Below are positions 32,638-41,726 of a DNA stretch of 64,000 nucleotides, piece by piece. The DNA is from an uncultured Tateyamaria sp. (GTDB lineage: Bacteria; Pseudomonadota; Alphaproteobacteria; Rhodobacterales; Rhodobacteraceae), in assembly GCA_905480645.1 (NCBI GenBank), contig CAJQRC010000026.1:1-64000 (forward strand), given 5' to 3'. The first letter of the stretch is position 1, and every line of letters begins with the position of its first letter. The notes under the pieces are model-generated. The model was given only the letters and a program-made list of their open reading frames with translations. It was not told the DNA's origin and did not search any database. Position numbers and translations under genes: made by a program.

Positions 32638-33602
32638 TGACCCATCTGCTAGTTGCCGGCAAACTGCACCCAGCTGGAGTTACATTTCTTGAGACACTAA
32701 AATCCAAGGGCACCACAGTCACTTACATAGAAGAGATCAACGAAGAAAGTTACTTCGAACATATCGTAACAGCAGATGCACTAGTTATCCGCACTCAGCC
32801 ATTGTCAGCAGCTACAATCAAACATGCTAAACGCCTTAAAATAGTTTCTCGTCATGGAGTGGGCTATGACGCAATAGATCTAGAGGCACTAAATTTACGT
32901 GGCATCCCATTAGCGATTGTAGGCGATGTGAACTCAGTCTCAGTTGCTGAGCAGGCAATGATGCAACTATTAGCCTGTGCCAAACAAGCGATACGTGCTG
33001 ACCGCGCTGTACGGGACCCCTCAAAATGGGGTTGGAGGAATAATTTAGAACAACGGGAAATCTCACATCGTAACCTTTTAATAATTGGTTTTGGACGCGC
33101 CGGACAAAAACTTGCCAGAATGGCAAGAGGTTTTGAAATGAATGTCCGTGCCTATGATCCATATTTGGAATCTAAATGCTGGCCGGACAGCACCGTAGCG
33201 CCAGTAAAGTCCCTTACTGACGGATTAACTTGGGCAGACTGCCTTTCACTCCATGTTCCGCGCAGTAAAAAACCACTACTGGACGCAGCAGCTTTCAAAA
33301 AAATGAAACCCGGAATGATTATTGCTAATACTTCACGTGGAGGAGTCATGTGTGAAACGGCTCTCGCGTCCGCCTTATCTGATGGTATTGTTCATGCCGC
33401 AGGACTGGATGTCTTTGACATAGAGCCACCAACAGAAACTCTGGTTCTCACTGAACATGACAACATTATATTATCGCCTCATATCGCGGGGCTGACGGAA
33501 GAGGCGAGTAAAAGGATGGCCATTTCTTCCATTAAAAATGCAATGGACGCTCTAGACGGTTCACTTGATCCTGACTTAATCGTAAATAAAGCGAATATAT
33601 AA
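32637..33602 (+). CDS. D-2-hydroxyacid dehydrogenase
   Basis: This protein of about 321 residues is of the phosphoglycerate-dehydrogenase-like family. It has LKIVSRHGVGYDAIDL, the NAD motif LLIIGFGRAGQKLARMARG, NTSRGGV (catalytic Arg region), LDVFDIEPPTE (Glu) and LSPHIAG (His). The ATG at 32637 overlaps the aldolase stop by one base. It could reduce a 2-oxo acid or oxidise a hydroxy acid in the pathway. Confidence 0.85.
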   Translation: MTHLLVAGKLHPAGVTFLETLKSKGTTVTYIEEINEESYFEHIVTADALVIRTQPLSAATIKHAKRLKIVSRHGVGYDAIDLEALNLRGIPLAIVGDVNSVSVAEQAMMQLLACAKQAIRADRAVRDPSKWGWRNNLEQREISHRNLLIIGFGRAGQKLARMARGFEMNVRAYDPYLESKCWPDSTVAPVKSLTDGLTWADCLSLHVPRSKKPLLDAAAFKKMKPGMIIANTSRGGVMCETALASALSDGIVHAAGLDVFDIEPPTETLVLTEHDNIILSPHIAGLTEEASKRMAISSIKNAMDALDGSLDPDLIVNKANI

Positions 33603-34720
33603 TGAATGAAAAAAAGAAGCTTTCTATTGGCTTAATCGGGTCTGGCTTTATGGGTAAAGCCCATGTGTTCGGCTTTGCAACGGCGCAAAAAGTCTTTGAC
33701 TTACCAATGCAGATCGACCTGCACACTGTAGCTGATATCGATGATAAAATTGCCTCTCGTGCCGCTCACGAATTTGGGTTTAGAAACGCCACATCTAACT
33801 GGAAGACAATGATTGCCAATCCAGAAATTGACATTATTGATATCACAGCTCCGAATGCACTTCATAAAGAAATGGCACTTGCAGCGATTGCCGCTGGCAA
33901 ACATGTCTATTGTGAAAAGCCACTTGCAGGAATGGCCAGAGACGCCAAAGAAATGGCAGACGCCGCAGAAGCATTAGGCGTAAAAACGCAAGTCGGCTTC
34001 AATTATATTTGCAATCCAATGCTTGGACTAGCTCGTGAAATGATCACAAGCGGAGAATTGGGCGAAATTCGCAGCTACCGAGGCGTGCACGCCGAAGATT
34101 ATATGGCTGCCGCAGATGGACCAATTACTTTTCGCCACGATCCCGCTGGCGGTGGTGCGTTGGCGGACCTTGGCAGCCACACTTTAGCAACAGCTGAATT
34201 TTTACTTGGTAATGTTCGAAAAGTCATGGGCGATTGTGTAACAGCTATCTCCAACCGACCTGACGGTAAAGGCGGGCAGCAAAATGTCAAAGTTGATGAC
34301 ATCGGACGCGCTTTCCTGCGATTTGAGAACGGTGCCAGTGGGTCAATTGAAGGAAACTGGATTGCGACTGGGCGAAAGATGCAGCATGATTTTGAAATCT
34401 ACGGTTCAAAAGGTGCTCTTTTTTTCAGTCAAGAAAGATTTAACGAATTACATTTCTATTCAAGTGCAGACGCACCTGGCCGCCAAGGTTTCCGCCGAAT
34501 TGAGGCCTCGCCAGAGCATGCACCTTATGGAAAATTTTGCGTGGCTCCAGGTCATCAGATTGGTTTCAATGATCTGAAAGCCATTGAGGTTTCCAATTTT
34601 ATCAATGCGATTGCCGGACAGGCGCCAGAACAGTTTTCATTTAGAAAAGGTGCGCGAATTCAGCATCTAGTTGAAAGTATCCAAGAGTCCTCAGCCTCTG
34701 AAAGCTGGGTAAACGTTTAA
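33602..34720 (+). CDS. Gfo/Idh/MocA-family oxidoreductase
   Basis: This 372-residue second Gfo/Idh protein has LIGSGFMGKAHVFGFATA, CEKPLAGMARDA, FNYICNPMLG and GGGALADLGSHTLATAEFLL. It differs from the first (29376) and is longer. Family members act on sugars or cyclitols. It overlaps the previous gene by one base, so it belongs to the same operon. Confidence 0.85.
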   Translation: MNEKKKLSIGLIGSGFMGKAHVFGFATAQKVFDLPMQIDLHTVADIDDKIASRAAHEFGFRNATSNWKTMIANPEIDIIDITAPNALHKEMALAAIAAGKHVYCEKPLAGMARDAKEMADAAEALGVKTQVGFNYICNPMLGLAREMITSGELGEIRSYRGVHAEDYMAAADGPITFRHDPAGGGALADLGSHTLATAEFLLGNVRKVMGDCVTAISNRPDGKGGQQNVKVDDIGRAFLRFENGASGSIEGNWIATGRKMQHDFEIYGSKGALFFSQERFNELHFYSSADAPGRQGFRRIEASPEHAPYGKFCVAPGHQIGFNDLKAIEVSNFINAIAGQAPEQFSFRKGARIQHLVESIQESSASESWVNV

Positions 34721-34751
34721 ACATTGTGAGATAGTGATCAGGTAAAGCCAA

Positions 34752-35630
34752 ATGACGCAAGATTTACCACCTCAGGATTATGAAAGCCTAATACGCCTAA
34801 TCCACGACCGTCACCACAATATGAGCAAAACACATCAACAAATCGCAATATATCTCACACAGAGCCCTAACGACATCGCTGTTCGTTCAGTCAATGCTAT
34901 TGCACAAAGCTGCAACATTCATGCTTCTAGTTTTGTGCGATTTGCGCAGTCGTTGGGGTATGACGGCTTTAAAAGTCTGCAAATGTTATTTCAACAACGT
35001 CTGACTACAGCAGCCCCAGGATTTGAAGCCCGGACACATGCTCTAAAACAAGAATTGAAGTCTCGCGATGACCTCTCGGGAGCAGATTTACTGCGTGATT
35101 TAGTAGTAAGCGATGCTGCATCAGTACAAAGCCTGATTGACGAGATTAATGTTACCGATCTGGCAAAAGCGGCAGAAATTATTAGTACGGCAGAAACGGT
35201 CTTTCTATTGGGTCAATTGCGATCAGCACCAATTATCGAATTAATTCGGTATCTCCTGACGATGGCGGGAAAAAAATGCGTAATGCTTGATCCCAGCGGA
35301 GGACTTGCGACCCATATTGCACGCACAATCGGACCAAAAGATGTTTTACTAGCCGTTTCTTTCCGTTTTTACGCAAACGAAGTAGTCTCAATCGTAGAAG
35401 AAGTTGCAGCGTTAAACAGGGTAATCGTTGCAGTGTCAGACAGTACATTATCCCCACTGGCAAAATCAGCACATATTCTTTTTGCCACACAAGAACATCC
35501 TGGACCTCTCTCCCGCTCTTTGACAGCTCCAATTTGTCTGGCACAAGCAATCGCATTAGCGGTTGCATCGCGGATACAAAACAATCCAAACATGCCTGCT
35601 ATTCCATCAGTAACAAGTACAAATAAATGA
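34752..35630 (+). CDS. MurR/RpiR-family transcriptional regulator
   Basis: This 292-residue protein has an N-terminal HTH_6 (residues about 1-80, VRSVNAIAQSCNIHASSFVR, FAQSLGYDGFKSLQ) and a C-terminal SIS sugar-isomerase-like ligand domain (about 125-265, ETVFLLGQLRSAPIIELIRY). RpiR proteins commonly control inositol and related genes in alphaproteobacteria. It ends the rightward operon and is the natural candidate for the palindrome at 29335. Confidence 0.88.
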   Translation: MTQDLPPQDYESLIRLIHDRHHNMSKTHQQIAIYLTQSPNDIAVRSVNAIAQSCNIHASSFVRFAQSLGYDGFKSLQMLFQQRLTTAAPGFEARTHALKQELKSRDDLSGADLLRDLVVSDAASVQSLIDEINVTDLAKAAEIISTAETVFLLGQLRSAPIIELIRYLLTMAGKKCVMLDPSGGLATHIARTIGPKDVLLAVSFRFYANEVVSIVEEVAALNRVIVAVSDSTLSPLAKSAHILFATQEHPGPLSRSLTAPICLAQAIALAVASRIQNNPNMPAIPSVTSTNK

Positions 35631-35822
35631 AAACCATTATCAGTTGCTGGGTAGCCCGCCAGGTAATCATCCTTGCACTTATCAATAAACGATAGGGTAC
35701 CGACCTTATCAATCATCACAATTTGGAGGATATTTACTAAGTATCGCGCCATATAGATTGGTAAAAAGTGCCTGAAAACAGAAAAGTTTGAGCAAAATGT
35801 ATATTCATTCATATTCTGGCGC

Positions 35823-35860
35823 AACGAAGCCTACCCCTGTTTCCAAGAATAGGCTTCGTT
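35823..35860. terminator. Hairpin between rpiR and ompA-like genes
   Basis: AACGAAGCCTA (35823-35833) pairs with TAGGCTTCGTT (35850-35860). The flanks are AT-rich without a long T run. It sits between convergent genes and could serve both directions. Confidence 0.55.
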
Positions 35861-35906
35861 ATTAATAAAATACTAATATTTCAATCTGGTATTTAAGAAA
35901 CTGATA

Positions 35907-36428
35907 TCAGTTTGATGTTCGTAGCTCTTCGTCCAGCATGACGAATTCAACACGTCTATTCAATGCACGGCCTTCATCACCCAGATTGGAAGCAACAGGA
36001 GCAATCGGACCAACTCCAATCGCCACAAGGCGCTCAGGTGCAATGTTATATGGTTCACCCAGTAAGGCTCTGCGAACAGCATTTGCACGGCGTGCAGATA
36101 AATCAATATTGTAATTGAAATCGCCAGTGGAGTCCGTGTGGCCCACCAGCACTAACCGCATTTCGGTTAAAGTGGCCATGGCGCTGGCAACTTTAAACAA
36201 GACCTCGGATGAGGTGCCGGTCAATTCAGCGCTATCATAATCAAAAAAACCACCGCTCATAGAAACACGGCCGTCATCACGCAAAGCTTGAATGATCATA
36301 GAATCTGTCATTTCACCAATAGCCCTGGCGCGTTCCTGACCAAAACTTTGTGCAACAGCACAAGTCCCAGTGATCGCAAAAAGAGCGGCAGCTAATGTTA
36401 ATCCTTTAGAAAATAAATTCAATTTCAT
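35907..36428 (-). CDS. OmpA-family outer-membrane peptidoglycan-binding protein
   Basis: This 173-residue protein has a Sec signal (LTLAAALFAITGTCAVAQ) and an OmpA C-terminal domain: FFDYDSAELTG, LVLVGHTDSTGDFNYNIDLS, ARRANAVRRALL, and NRRVEFVM. It binds peptidoglycan via the conserved Asp/Arg pair (D in HTDSTG, R in NRRVEF). No barrel is encoded, so it is a soluble periplasmic or lipid-attached form. Confidence 0.85.
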   Translation of the reverse strand: MKLNLFSKGLTLAAALFAITGTCAVAQSFGQERARAIGEMTDSMIIQALRDDGRVSMSGGFFDYDSAELTGTSSEVLFKVASAMATLTEMRLVLVGHTDSTGDFNYNIDLSARRANAVRRALLGEPYNIAPERLVAIGVGPIAPVASNLGDEGRALNRRVEFVMLDEELRTSN

Positions 36429-36885
36429 CTCTCCCTACAGTTACCAAATAATTATTGTCATGAATAATCATAGTTTGTTTAAGTGTTCATCAGCATTTAA
36501 ATTATAAATACTGTTATTCTCTGAAGCCATATATTCGGTAAATCGGTTCTAAGTCTGCCCATATCGCGCCAAATTTGAACATATTTATTATTTTTACCGA
36601 AATAACTCTGTGTTTCAACATCCAAACAGCTGCGTAATTGTGGTAGAATTTATTTTGCTTGAATGCAGTACTTTCACAGTCGGCAATTCTTTTCTTCTGG
36701 GCAAGATGCGCTTGGTTCAAACTCCATATGCCCCGAGCGTTTGTTTCATTTTAATTTGACTTGGGAAGTGTAATACAATTTCCAAGCGTTCCAAACCAAA
36801 ATTTCCATCAACGAAATGAGCTTCTCAAATTCGATCTACCAATGAGCCATGCTAAATCGATTCCAACCAATTACCTTTAGTATGT
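36429..36885. other. Gene-free stretch of about 450 bases
   Basis: No gene or RNA is supported here. Open frames present are short and look like chance. Confidence 0.35.
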
Positions 36886-37644
36886 TCAGGGCAGAGTCTT
36901 CATCCAATCTAAAGTAGAATTTGTATCCCCAATTGGTTTATACTCCGCTCCCAGAGGGGCATCCCAGCCCATTTCCACAATCGCATTGAAAACCGCAGCA
37001 TAATTAACCTCTCCTTGATCTGGTGGACCACGATCGGGGACAGAAGCAAATTGAATATGGCCGATATCCGATTGTAGCTGATGAAGACGAGTGATCAAAT
37101 CGCCTTCAGTTCGAGCAACATGATAACAATCAAACATCAGTTTGATGTTTGGTGCACCAACTTCGGCAATAATGGCTATCGCTTGATCTGTGGTCTGCAA
37201 GAAATAATCAGGGGCATCATGACGGTTAAGGGGCTCAATCAGTATATTCCGTTGAGCCGCGGTCGCACAAGCGTAGCGTAGATTACCCACAAAGGTTTTA
37301 TGCGCTGACTCACCATTTCCAAATCCTGCCATTACATGAATTGCTGCTGCATCAATCCCTTCAGCGTATATCACTGCTTCATTAATAGCATCACGAGCTT
37401 CATTTTCACGGCCCGGCAATGCTGCAAGTCCGTTATCACCATGCTCAAAATCACCACGTCGCGTGTTCAAACCCAACATAGGAAGACCAGTTTCAGTCAG
37501 TGCAGTGCGAACTTCTTTAATCGGTACTTCGTAGGGCCAGTGACACTCAACCGCATCAAATCCAGCAGCCTTTGCGGCACGAATAGCATCTGGTAAAACA
37601 AGATCATTCCACAGAAATCCTAAATTAGCAGATAACTTTATCAC
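36886..37644 (-). CDS. Hydroxypyruvate isomerase family, OtnI-like
   Basis: This 252-residue TIM barrel of the Hyi/OtnI type opens SANLGFLWNDLVLPDAIRAA and contains EPLNRHDAPDYFLQTTDQA, LMFDCYHVARTEGD and GEVNYAAVFNAI, the metal and acid residues of this family. OtnI isomerises 2-oxo-tetronate in threonate/erythronate catabolism. It overlaps by four bases with the LtnD-like gene, which supports that role over hydroxypyruvate isomerase. Confidence 0.75.
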   Translation of the reverse strand: MIKLSANLGFLWNDLVLPDAIRAAKAAGFDAVECHWPYEVPIKEVRTALTETGLPMLGLNTRRGDFEHGDNGLAALPGRENEARDAINEAVIYAEGIDAAAIHVMAGFGNGESAHKTFVGNLRYACATAAQRNILIEPLNRHDAPDYFLQTTDQAIAIIAEVGAPNIKLMFDCYHVARTEGDLITRLHQLQSDIGHIQFASVPDRGPPDQGEVNYAAVFNAIVEMGWDAPLGAEYKPIGDTNSTLDWMKTLP

Positions 37645-38546
37645 AAAATCTCTCCCGGAAGGGACAAACCGGCATTATGCGCATACACCTTTGCCACCGC
37701 AGAATCGTCCTCACCCCCTAATCCCATCTCAACCGCCTCTTCAAACTGCTTAAGTGCAGCAGCGGCTAACGGCGTACCTAAATTAGCTGCTCTAGCAATA
37801 TCAAGCACGATACCAAGGTCCTTAGGCCAAATGTTTACTTGACTATGCGGGCTATAATCTCCCGATACTATGTGAGGTGCCCTATTTTCCAACATCCAGC
37901 TTGATCCAGCGCACTTGCTAATCACTTCCAAAAACATTTCTGGAGCAACACCTTGTGTCATGCCAAAGGTCAAAGCTTCCGCCATAGTCGCAATGTGAAC
38001 TCCTGCCAATAATTGATTGACAGCCTTCATCGCCGACCCCGGGCCTGCAGTTTTACCAATTTTAAATATTGTCTCAGCGGTGGCATTCAAAACTGCACTT
38101 GCTGCGGCAAACGCTTCACTTGTGCCCGATGCCATAATTGACAATTGTCCAGCTGCTGCTTTGATAGATCCACCAGAAATTGGAGCATCCAAGTAGAATA
38201 CACCGAACATAGAACAACGTTCTTCCATATCACGTGCGAAATCGGGAGGCATAGTGGCGCAAGCTACGATCACAGACCCTTTCCGCATCTGTGCCACAAT
38301 CCCATGAGTTCCAAAAAGAACATCTTCTGTTTGTCGTGCATTTAAGACAACAACCATTACAGCATCTATAGTGCTTATTATCTCAAACAACTTTTCGCCC
38401 TGTCCACCTTCATTTTGAAGACGGCGCATTGGCTCTGGAGAAACATCATAACCATAGGTCTTATGTCCTGCACGCACACAGGAAAGAGCCATGCCATAGC
38501 CCATTGATCCCAGCCCTACGACAGCTGTATTGTGTTCCTTTTTCAT
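37641..38546 (-). CDS. NAD-dependent 3-hydroxyacid dehydrogenase, LtnD-like
   Basis: This 301-residue beta-hydroxyacid dehydrogenase has the NAD motif VVGLGSMGYGMALSCVRAGH, LDAPISGGSIKAAAGQL, the catalytic Lys in GPGSAMKAVNQLLAG and FGMTQGVAPEMFLEVI. It resembles L-threonate dehydrogenase (LtnD/YgbJ) and GarR. It is first in a two-gene operon with the OtnI-like gene. The kinase and aldolase of the pathway (OtnK, OtnC) are not nearby. Confidence 0.75.
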   Translation of the reverse strand: MKKEHNTAVVGLGSMGYGMALSCVRAGHKTYGYDVSPEPMRRLQNEGGQGEKLFEIISTIDAVMVVVLNARQTEDVLFGTHGIVAQMRKGSVIVACATMPPDFARDMEERCSMFGVFYLDAPISGGSIKAAAGQLSIMASGTSEAFAAASAVLNATAETIFKIGKTAGPGSAMKAVNQLLAGVHIATMAEALTFGMTQGVAPEMFLEVISKCAGSSWMLENRAPHIVSGDYSPHSQVNIWPKDLGIVLDIARAANLGTPLAAAALKQFEEAVEMGLGGEDDSAVAKVYAHNAGLSLPGEIL

Positions 38547-38792
38547 GTGATTATCCCTTAAAATATACTAGGTTCACCTTGGCGGCGCCAGAATACAACT
38601 GCACAGAGCTATAATCGCCTGTTAAATGAAGCGTTTGCACATATTAATCAATATTTGAAGCCAATAAACAGCAAGAAAAGATTTTGGTTACTTCAACCCT
38701 TTCTCAATTCAAATTAGCAACATTTACTAATGTGAAACATAAAGCGAGAAGTGTTGCGGCTTACTAAGACAAAGTTCAATAAGCAGACGTTT

Positions 38793-39896
38793 TCAACCGA
38801 CATGAAATAATGATGCAAACATTTTCGGGTCTATGCTGTCATTTGCAAACGTGTCACCTTCGGTCAAAATGGACACGGCATCATGGCTATGTAGGCTTTC
38901 CTGATGGCTCGCGATCACACGAAAATCTGCAACTCGCGGATCTGCCAAAAGTTTCTGACAAAACAAACGCGCTGCATCTTCAACAAAAATCGGATTAGCG
39001 GCATTTAATTCTGCAAATGCTTGCTCGTCCTCACGCTTTACCATCACTTGTGTTTCAGTCGGGACGGCACAACGACACCCTTCAATCAAATCTTCAAACC
39101 ATAAATGGTTTTGGTCGTTACATACCACGACCGATATTCGTGCAATGGAACGCTGAGAATGTGGCGTAGCTAACTGACCCCGCGTGACGCGCGCATGTTC
39201 GCTTAATTCTAGGGAACAAGGGCAAGTCGATGAATATACATAATCCAAATGAATGATTTTTTTACGTACACCCGCTTTTTCAACCAGTTCCAAGGAAATG
39301 TCATAGTACTGAAAACCGAACAAGCCAGAGCGTAAGCTTTCCATCTTCATAGGAAAGCTGAATTTCATCTGGATCCTAGCATCAATACTTTCCAAATCAG
39401 ATTTATAATCGTTCAAAACAGATTCAATTAATTCAAAGCTGAAAGTCTCGTCAGCGTACTCATAGAACGAGCGCATAATTCGAGACATGTTAATACCTTT
39501 TTTGTCAGCCTCAAGGCTCACAGTGCCTGTTACTGAAGTCTCTAGCACCAACGCATCGCCGGATCGCGTCCGAATGTTCAACGGCAAACGGAAGTTTGAA
39601 ATGCCAACATGCTGTATATGCTGTTGTGAGCCTCGAATAAGACTAGAAGGCCCATTTTGAAGATCTGGCAGTGACTGTTTATATGCTGTATCTGCATCAA
39701 AATTATCAGGATAGCTTCGTTCCAGCATTGGATAATCATTGAAATTATCATTAGTCCCAAGGCGCGCTATTGAAGGATCTAATTCAAGTATCTCTGACAA
39801 GCTTGCGGAATTGCGCCACCGCTTTAATAAGCTCAGCGCCTCTTTAGCATCATTGTGGTCGGGTATTGCTTCCATCTCGGGCGTATGAACGTTCAT
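38793..39896 (-). CDS. folE2: GTP cyclohydrolase I type B (FolE2)
   Basis: This 367-residue FolE2 makes dihydroneopterin triphosphate for folate. Features include VGISNFRLPLNIRTRSG, GTVSLEADKKGINMSR, the Cys site SSTCPCSLELSEHARVTRGQ, ATPHSQRS and HLWFEDLIEG. FolE2 replaces the zinc-dependent FolE in many marine bacteria and can use other metals. Length is normal. The gene stands alone between AT-rich gaps. Confidence 0.92.
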   Translation of the reverse strand: MNVHTPEMEAIPDHNDAKEALSLLKRWRNSASLSEILELDPSIARLGTNDNFNDYPMLERSYPDNFDADTAYKQSLPDLQNGPSSLIRGSQQHIQHVGISNFRLPLNIRTRSGDALVLETSVTGTVSLEADKKGINMSRIMRSFYEYADETFSFELIESVLNDYKSDLESIDARIQMKFSFPMKMESLRSGLFGFQYYDISLELVEKAGVRKKIIHLDYVYSSTCPCSLELSEHARVTRGQLATPHSQRSIARISVVVCNDQNHLWFEDLIEGCRCAVPTETQVMVKREDEQAFAELNAANPIFVEDAARLFCQKLLADPRVADFRVIASHQESLHSHDAVSILTEGDTFANDSIDPKMFASLFHVG

Positions 39897-40043
39897 AAAG
39901 TAGCCCCCCTTTCAATTTTTGTCCTGCCATTAAAGTTAATGGAACCAGTAACTATCTTTCATTTATAGTACGAGCATAGACCTAACATGGATTAAACTTA
40001 TTTGAAAAAAAGATTTTCTTAAGTCCAATTGAATACCGAAGTA

Positions 40044-41231
40044 TCAAATGGTTTGCTCAAGTGCTTGAAGAACGTCTGCAATTAAATCATCACTGTCTTC
40101 GATCCCAGCGGATATGCGCACTAAACCAGGAGTGATTCCTAACACATCTTTTTGATCCTGCGGCAAGCGCTGATGGGTGGTTGTTGACGGATGAGTAACA
40201 ATTGATTTGGCATCACCCAGATTGTTGGAAATCAAACAAATCTTCAGCGCATTTAGAAAGCGAAAAGCTGCAACTTGCCCCTCTTTCAAATCTATGGACA
40301 AAACGGTCCCGCCTTTGCCCCCCATTTGTGTCTTTACTAAAGCATGTTGTGCGTGATTTGGGTGCCCAGGATAAATAACTTGCGATAAAGTAGGCTGCCC
40401 TTCAAGAGCAATTGCCAGCTTCAAAGCATTATCAGTTTGCGCACGCACGCGCAGTTCCATTGTTTCGAGACCTTTAAGCATAATCCAAGCCGTAAATGGT
40501 GACATACAGCCACCCGTGTGCTTCATGTAAGGTTCAACAGTTTTTCGAATAAACTCGCGTGTGCCAATAACAACGCCGCCCAAAGCACGCCCTTGACCGT
40601 CAATGTGTTTAGTCGCTGAATAAATTAAAACATCTGCACCCTGAGCAATCGCATCTGAAAAAACAGGGGTGGCAAACACATTATCAACTACCACAATTGC
40701 ACTGACGGCATGGGCCAATTGGGCAACTGATTTGATATCAATAACTTCAAGAGTAGGGTTGGATATGGATTCAAAAAAAACCGCTTTGGTCTCTGGTGTG
40801 ATAGCAGCTTCCCAATCAGCCAAACTTGTTCCGTCAACAAAGACAACTTCGATACCAAATCGTACTAGAATTTCTTCAAGCACATAAAGACACGACCCAA
40901 ATAACGCCCGCGCAGATACTACCTTATCCCCAGATTTCAACATTGACATCAATGCGCCAGATACAGCAGCCATGCCAGAAGCAGTGGCAAACGCGTCTTC
41001 TGCACCTTCAAGCAACGCTATCCGCTCTTCAAACATTCGTACTGTTGGATTTCCATACCGGGCGTAAACAAATTCATCTGGTCCAGCCTCAAGAAATCGT
41101 GACTCTGCAGACTCAGCGTCATTATAAACATAACCCTGCGTCAGAAAAATTGCTTCACTAACCTCGCCATACTGGCTGCGGCGCGTTCCACCATGCACGG
41201 CACGAGTGCGCGGTTTCCAGTTGTCTGTCAT
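40044..41231 (-). CDS. metZ: O-succinylhomoserine sulfhydrylase (MetZ)
   Basis: This 395-residue PLP enzyme of the Cys/Met metabolism family shows TRAVHGGTRRSQYGE, YARYGNPT, SATKHIDGQGR (PLP Lys), and THPSTTTHQRL. MetZ forms homocysteine from O-succinyl- or O-acetylhomoserine with sulfide. The ATG at 41231 follows a GGAG and matches the family start. An in-frame ATG at 41312 would add 27 residues and sits directly behind the putative SAM-II riboswitch, so a longer form or a leader peptide is possible. Confidence 0.9.
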   Translation of the reverse strand: MTDNWKPRTRAVHGGTRRSQYGEVSEAIFLTQGYVYNDAESAESRFLEAGPDEFVYARYGNPTVRMFEERIALLEGAEDAFATASGMAAVSGALMSMLKSGDKVVSARALFGSCLYVLEEILVRFGIEVVFVDGTSLADWEAAITPETKAVFFESISNPTLEVIDIKSVAQLAHAVSAIVVVDNVFATPVFSDAIAQGADVLIYSATKHIDGQGRALGGVVIGTREFIRKTVEPYMKHTGGCMSPFTAWIMLKGLETMELRVRAQTDNALKLAIALEGQPTLSQVIYPGHPNHAQHALVKTQMGGKGGTVLSIDLKEGQVAAFRFLNALKICLISNNLGDAKSIVTHPSTTTHQRLPQDQKDVLGITPGLVRISAGIEDSDDLIADVLQALEQTI

Positions 41232-41315
41232 CTTCAACTCCATATCAGCCTGACAGAGCTTCAGGCCAAGAAAAACCTCAAAAAACGGGTCAAGCGAAAG
41301 GAGGGCTTTCATCCT

Positions 41316-41390
41316 GACCTTTTAGCAATTATGCCAGCGCTTCAAAATAGACGCTGGCGTGGCCTGCAATCTGGTAACAACTCGCCATAG
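41316..41390 (-). promoter_or_regulatory. SAM-II-like riboswitch in the metZ leader
   Basis: On the minus strand the leader contains TGGCG, then GTTGTTACCAGATTGCAGG, then CGCCA (a P1 with its loop), an extra hairpin GCCAGCG...CGCTGGC, and TTGCTAAAAGGTC. ACC in the loop can pair with GGT, and GCAG with TTGC, giving the H-type pseudoknot of SAM-II. The GCTAAAAGG end is the conserved SAM-II end that hides the ribosome site. SAM-II elements control met genes in alphaproteobacteria. The CGCCA strand overlaps the extra hairpin, so the fold needs testing. Confidence 0.5.
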
Positions 41391-41726
41391 ACCAACCGCT
41401 ATGCCTGCAAAACGTCAAGGTCAACACCGTCATCGCGCTTTAACGGTAAATAAGTTAAACTTTCAGGAGGGTTTTCAACGATGTTAATAATTAGCATTTA
41501 AGAGGTACGACCCAGCGATTTCATCCCAATTTGTGATTGAGCCCACAATACTTCCAGTACTTGCTTGCTAATTTGAGATGTAAAGCAAAAACCTTGGACT
41601 TCTTCAGGCCTGCACTCGTTTAAGGCTAAGATGTATTGAGAATTGGTAATTTAAATAACATTTCATTAGCTGCAGAATTCTCAGAATTTGAAAGTTTGAC
41701 ATAATATTTATGGTGTTATCTTTATG
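41391..41726. other. Gene-free stretch between metZ leader and ispZ
   Basis: This holds the metZ promoter by position, but I cannot place it. No gene is supported. Confidence 0.3.

Noticed and set aside
36514-36720. Small minus-strand gene in the ompA-otn gap
   Set aside because: The frame has no ribosome site, no recognisable motif and composition like the surrounding noncoding DNA.
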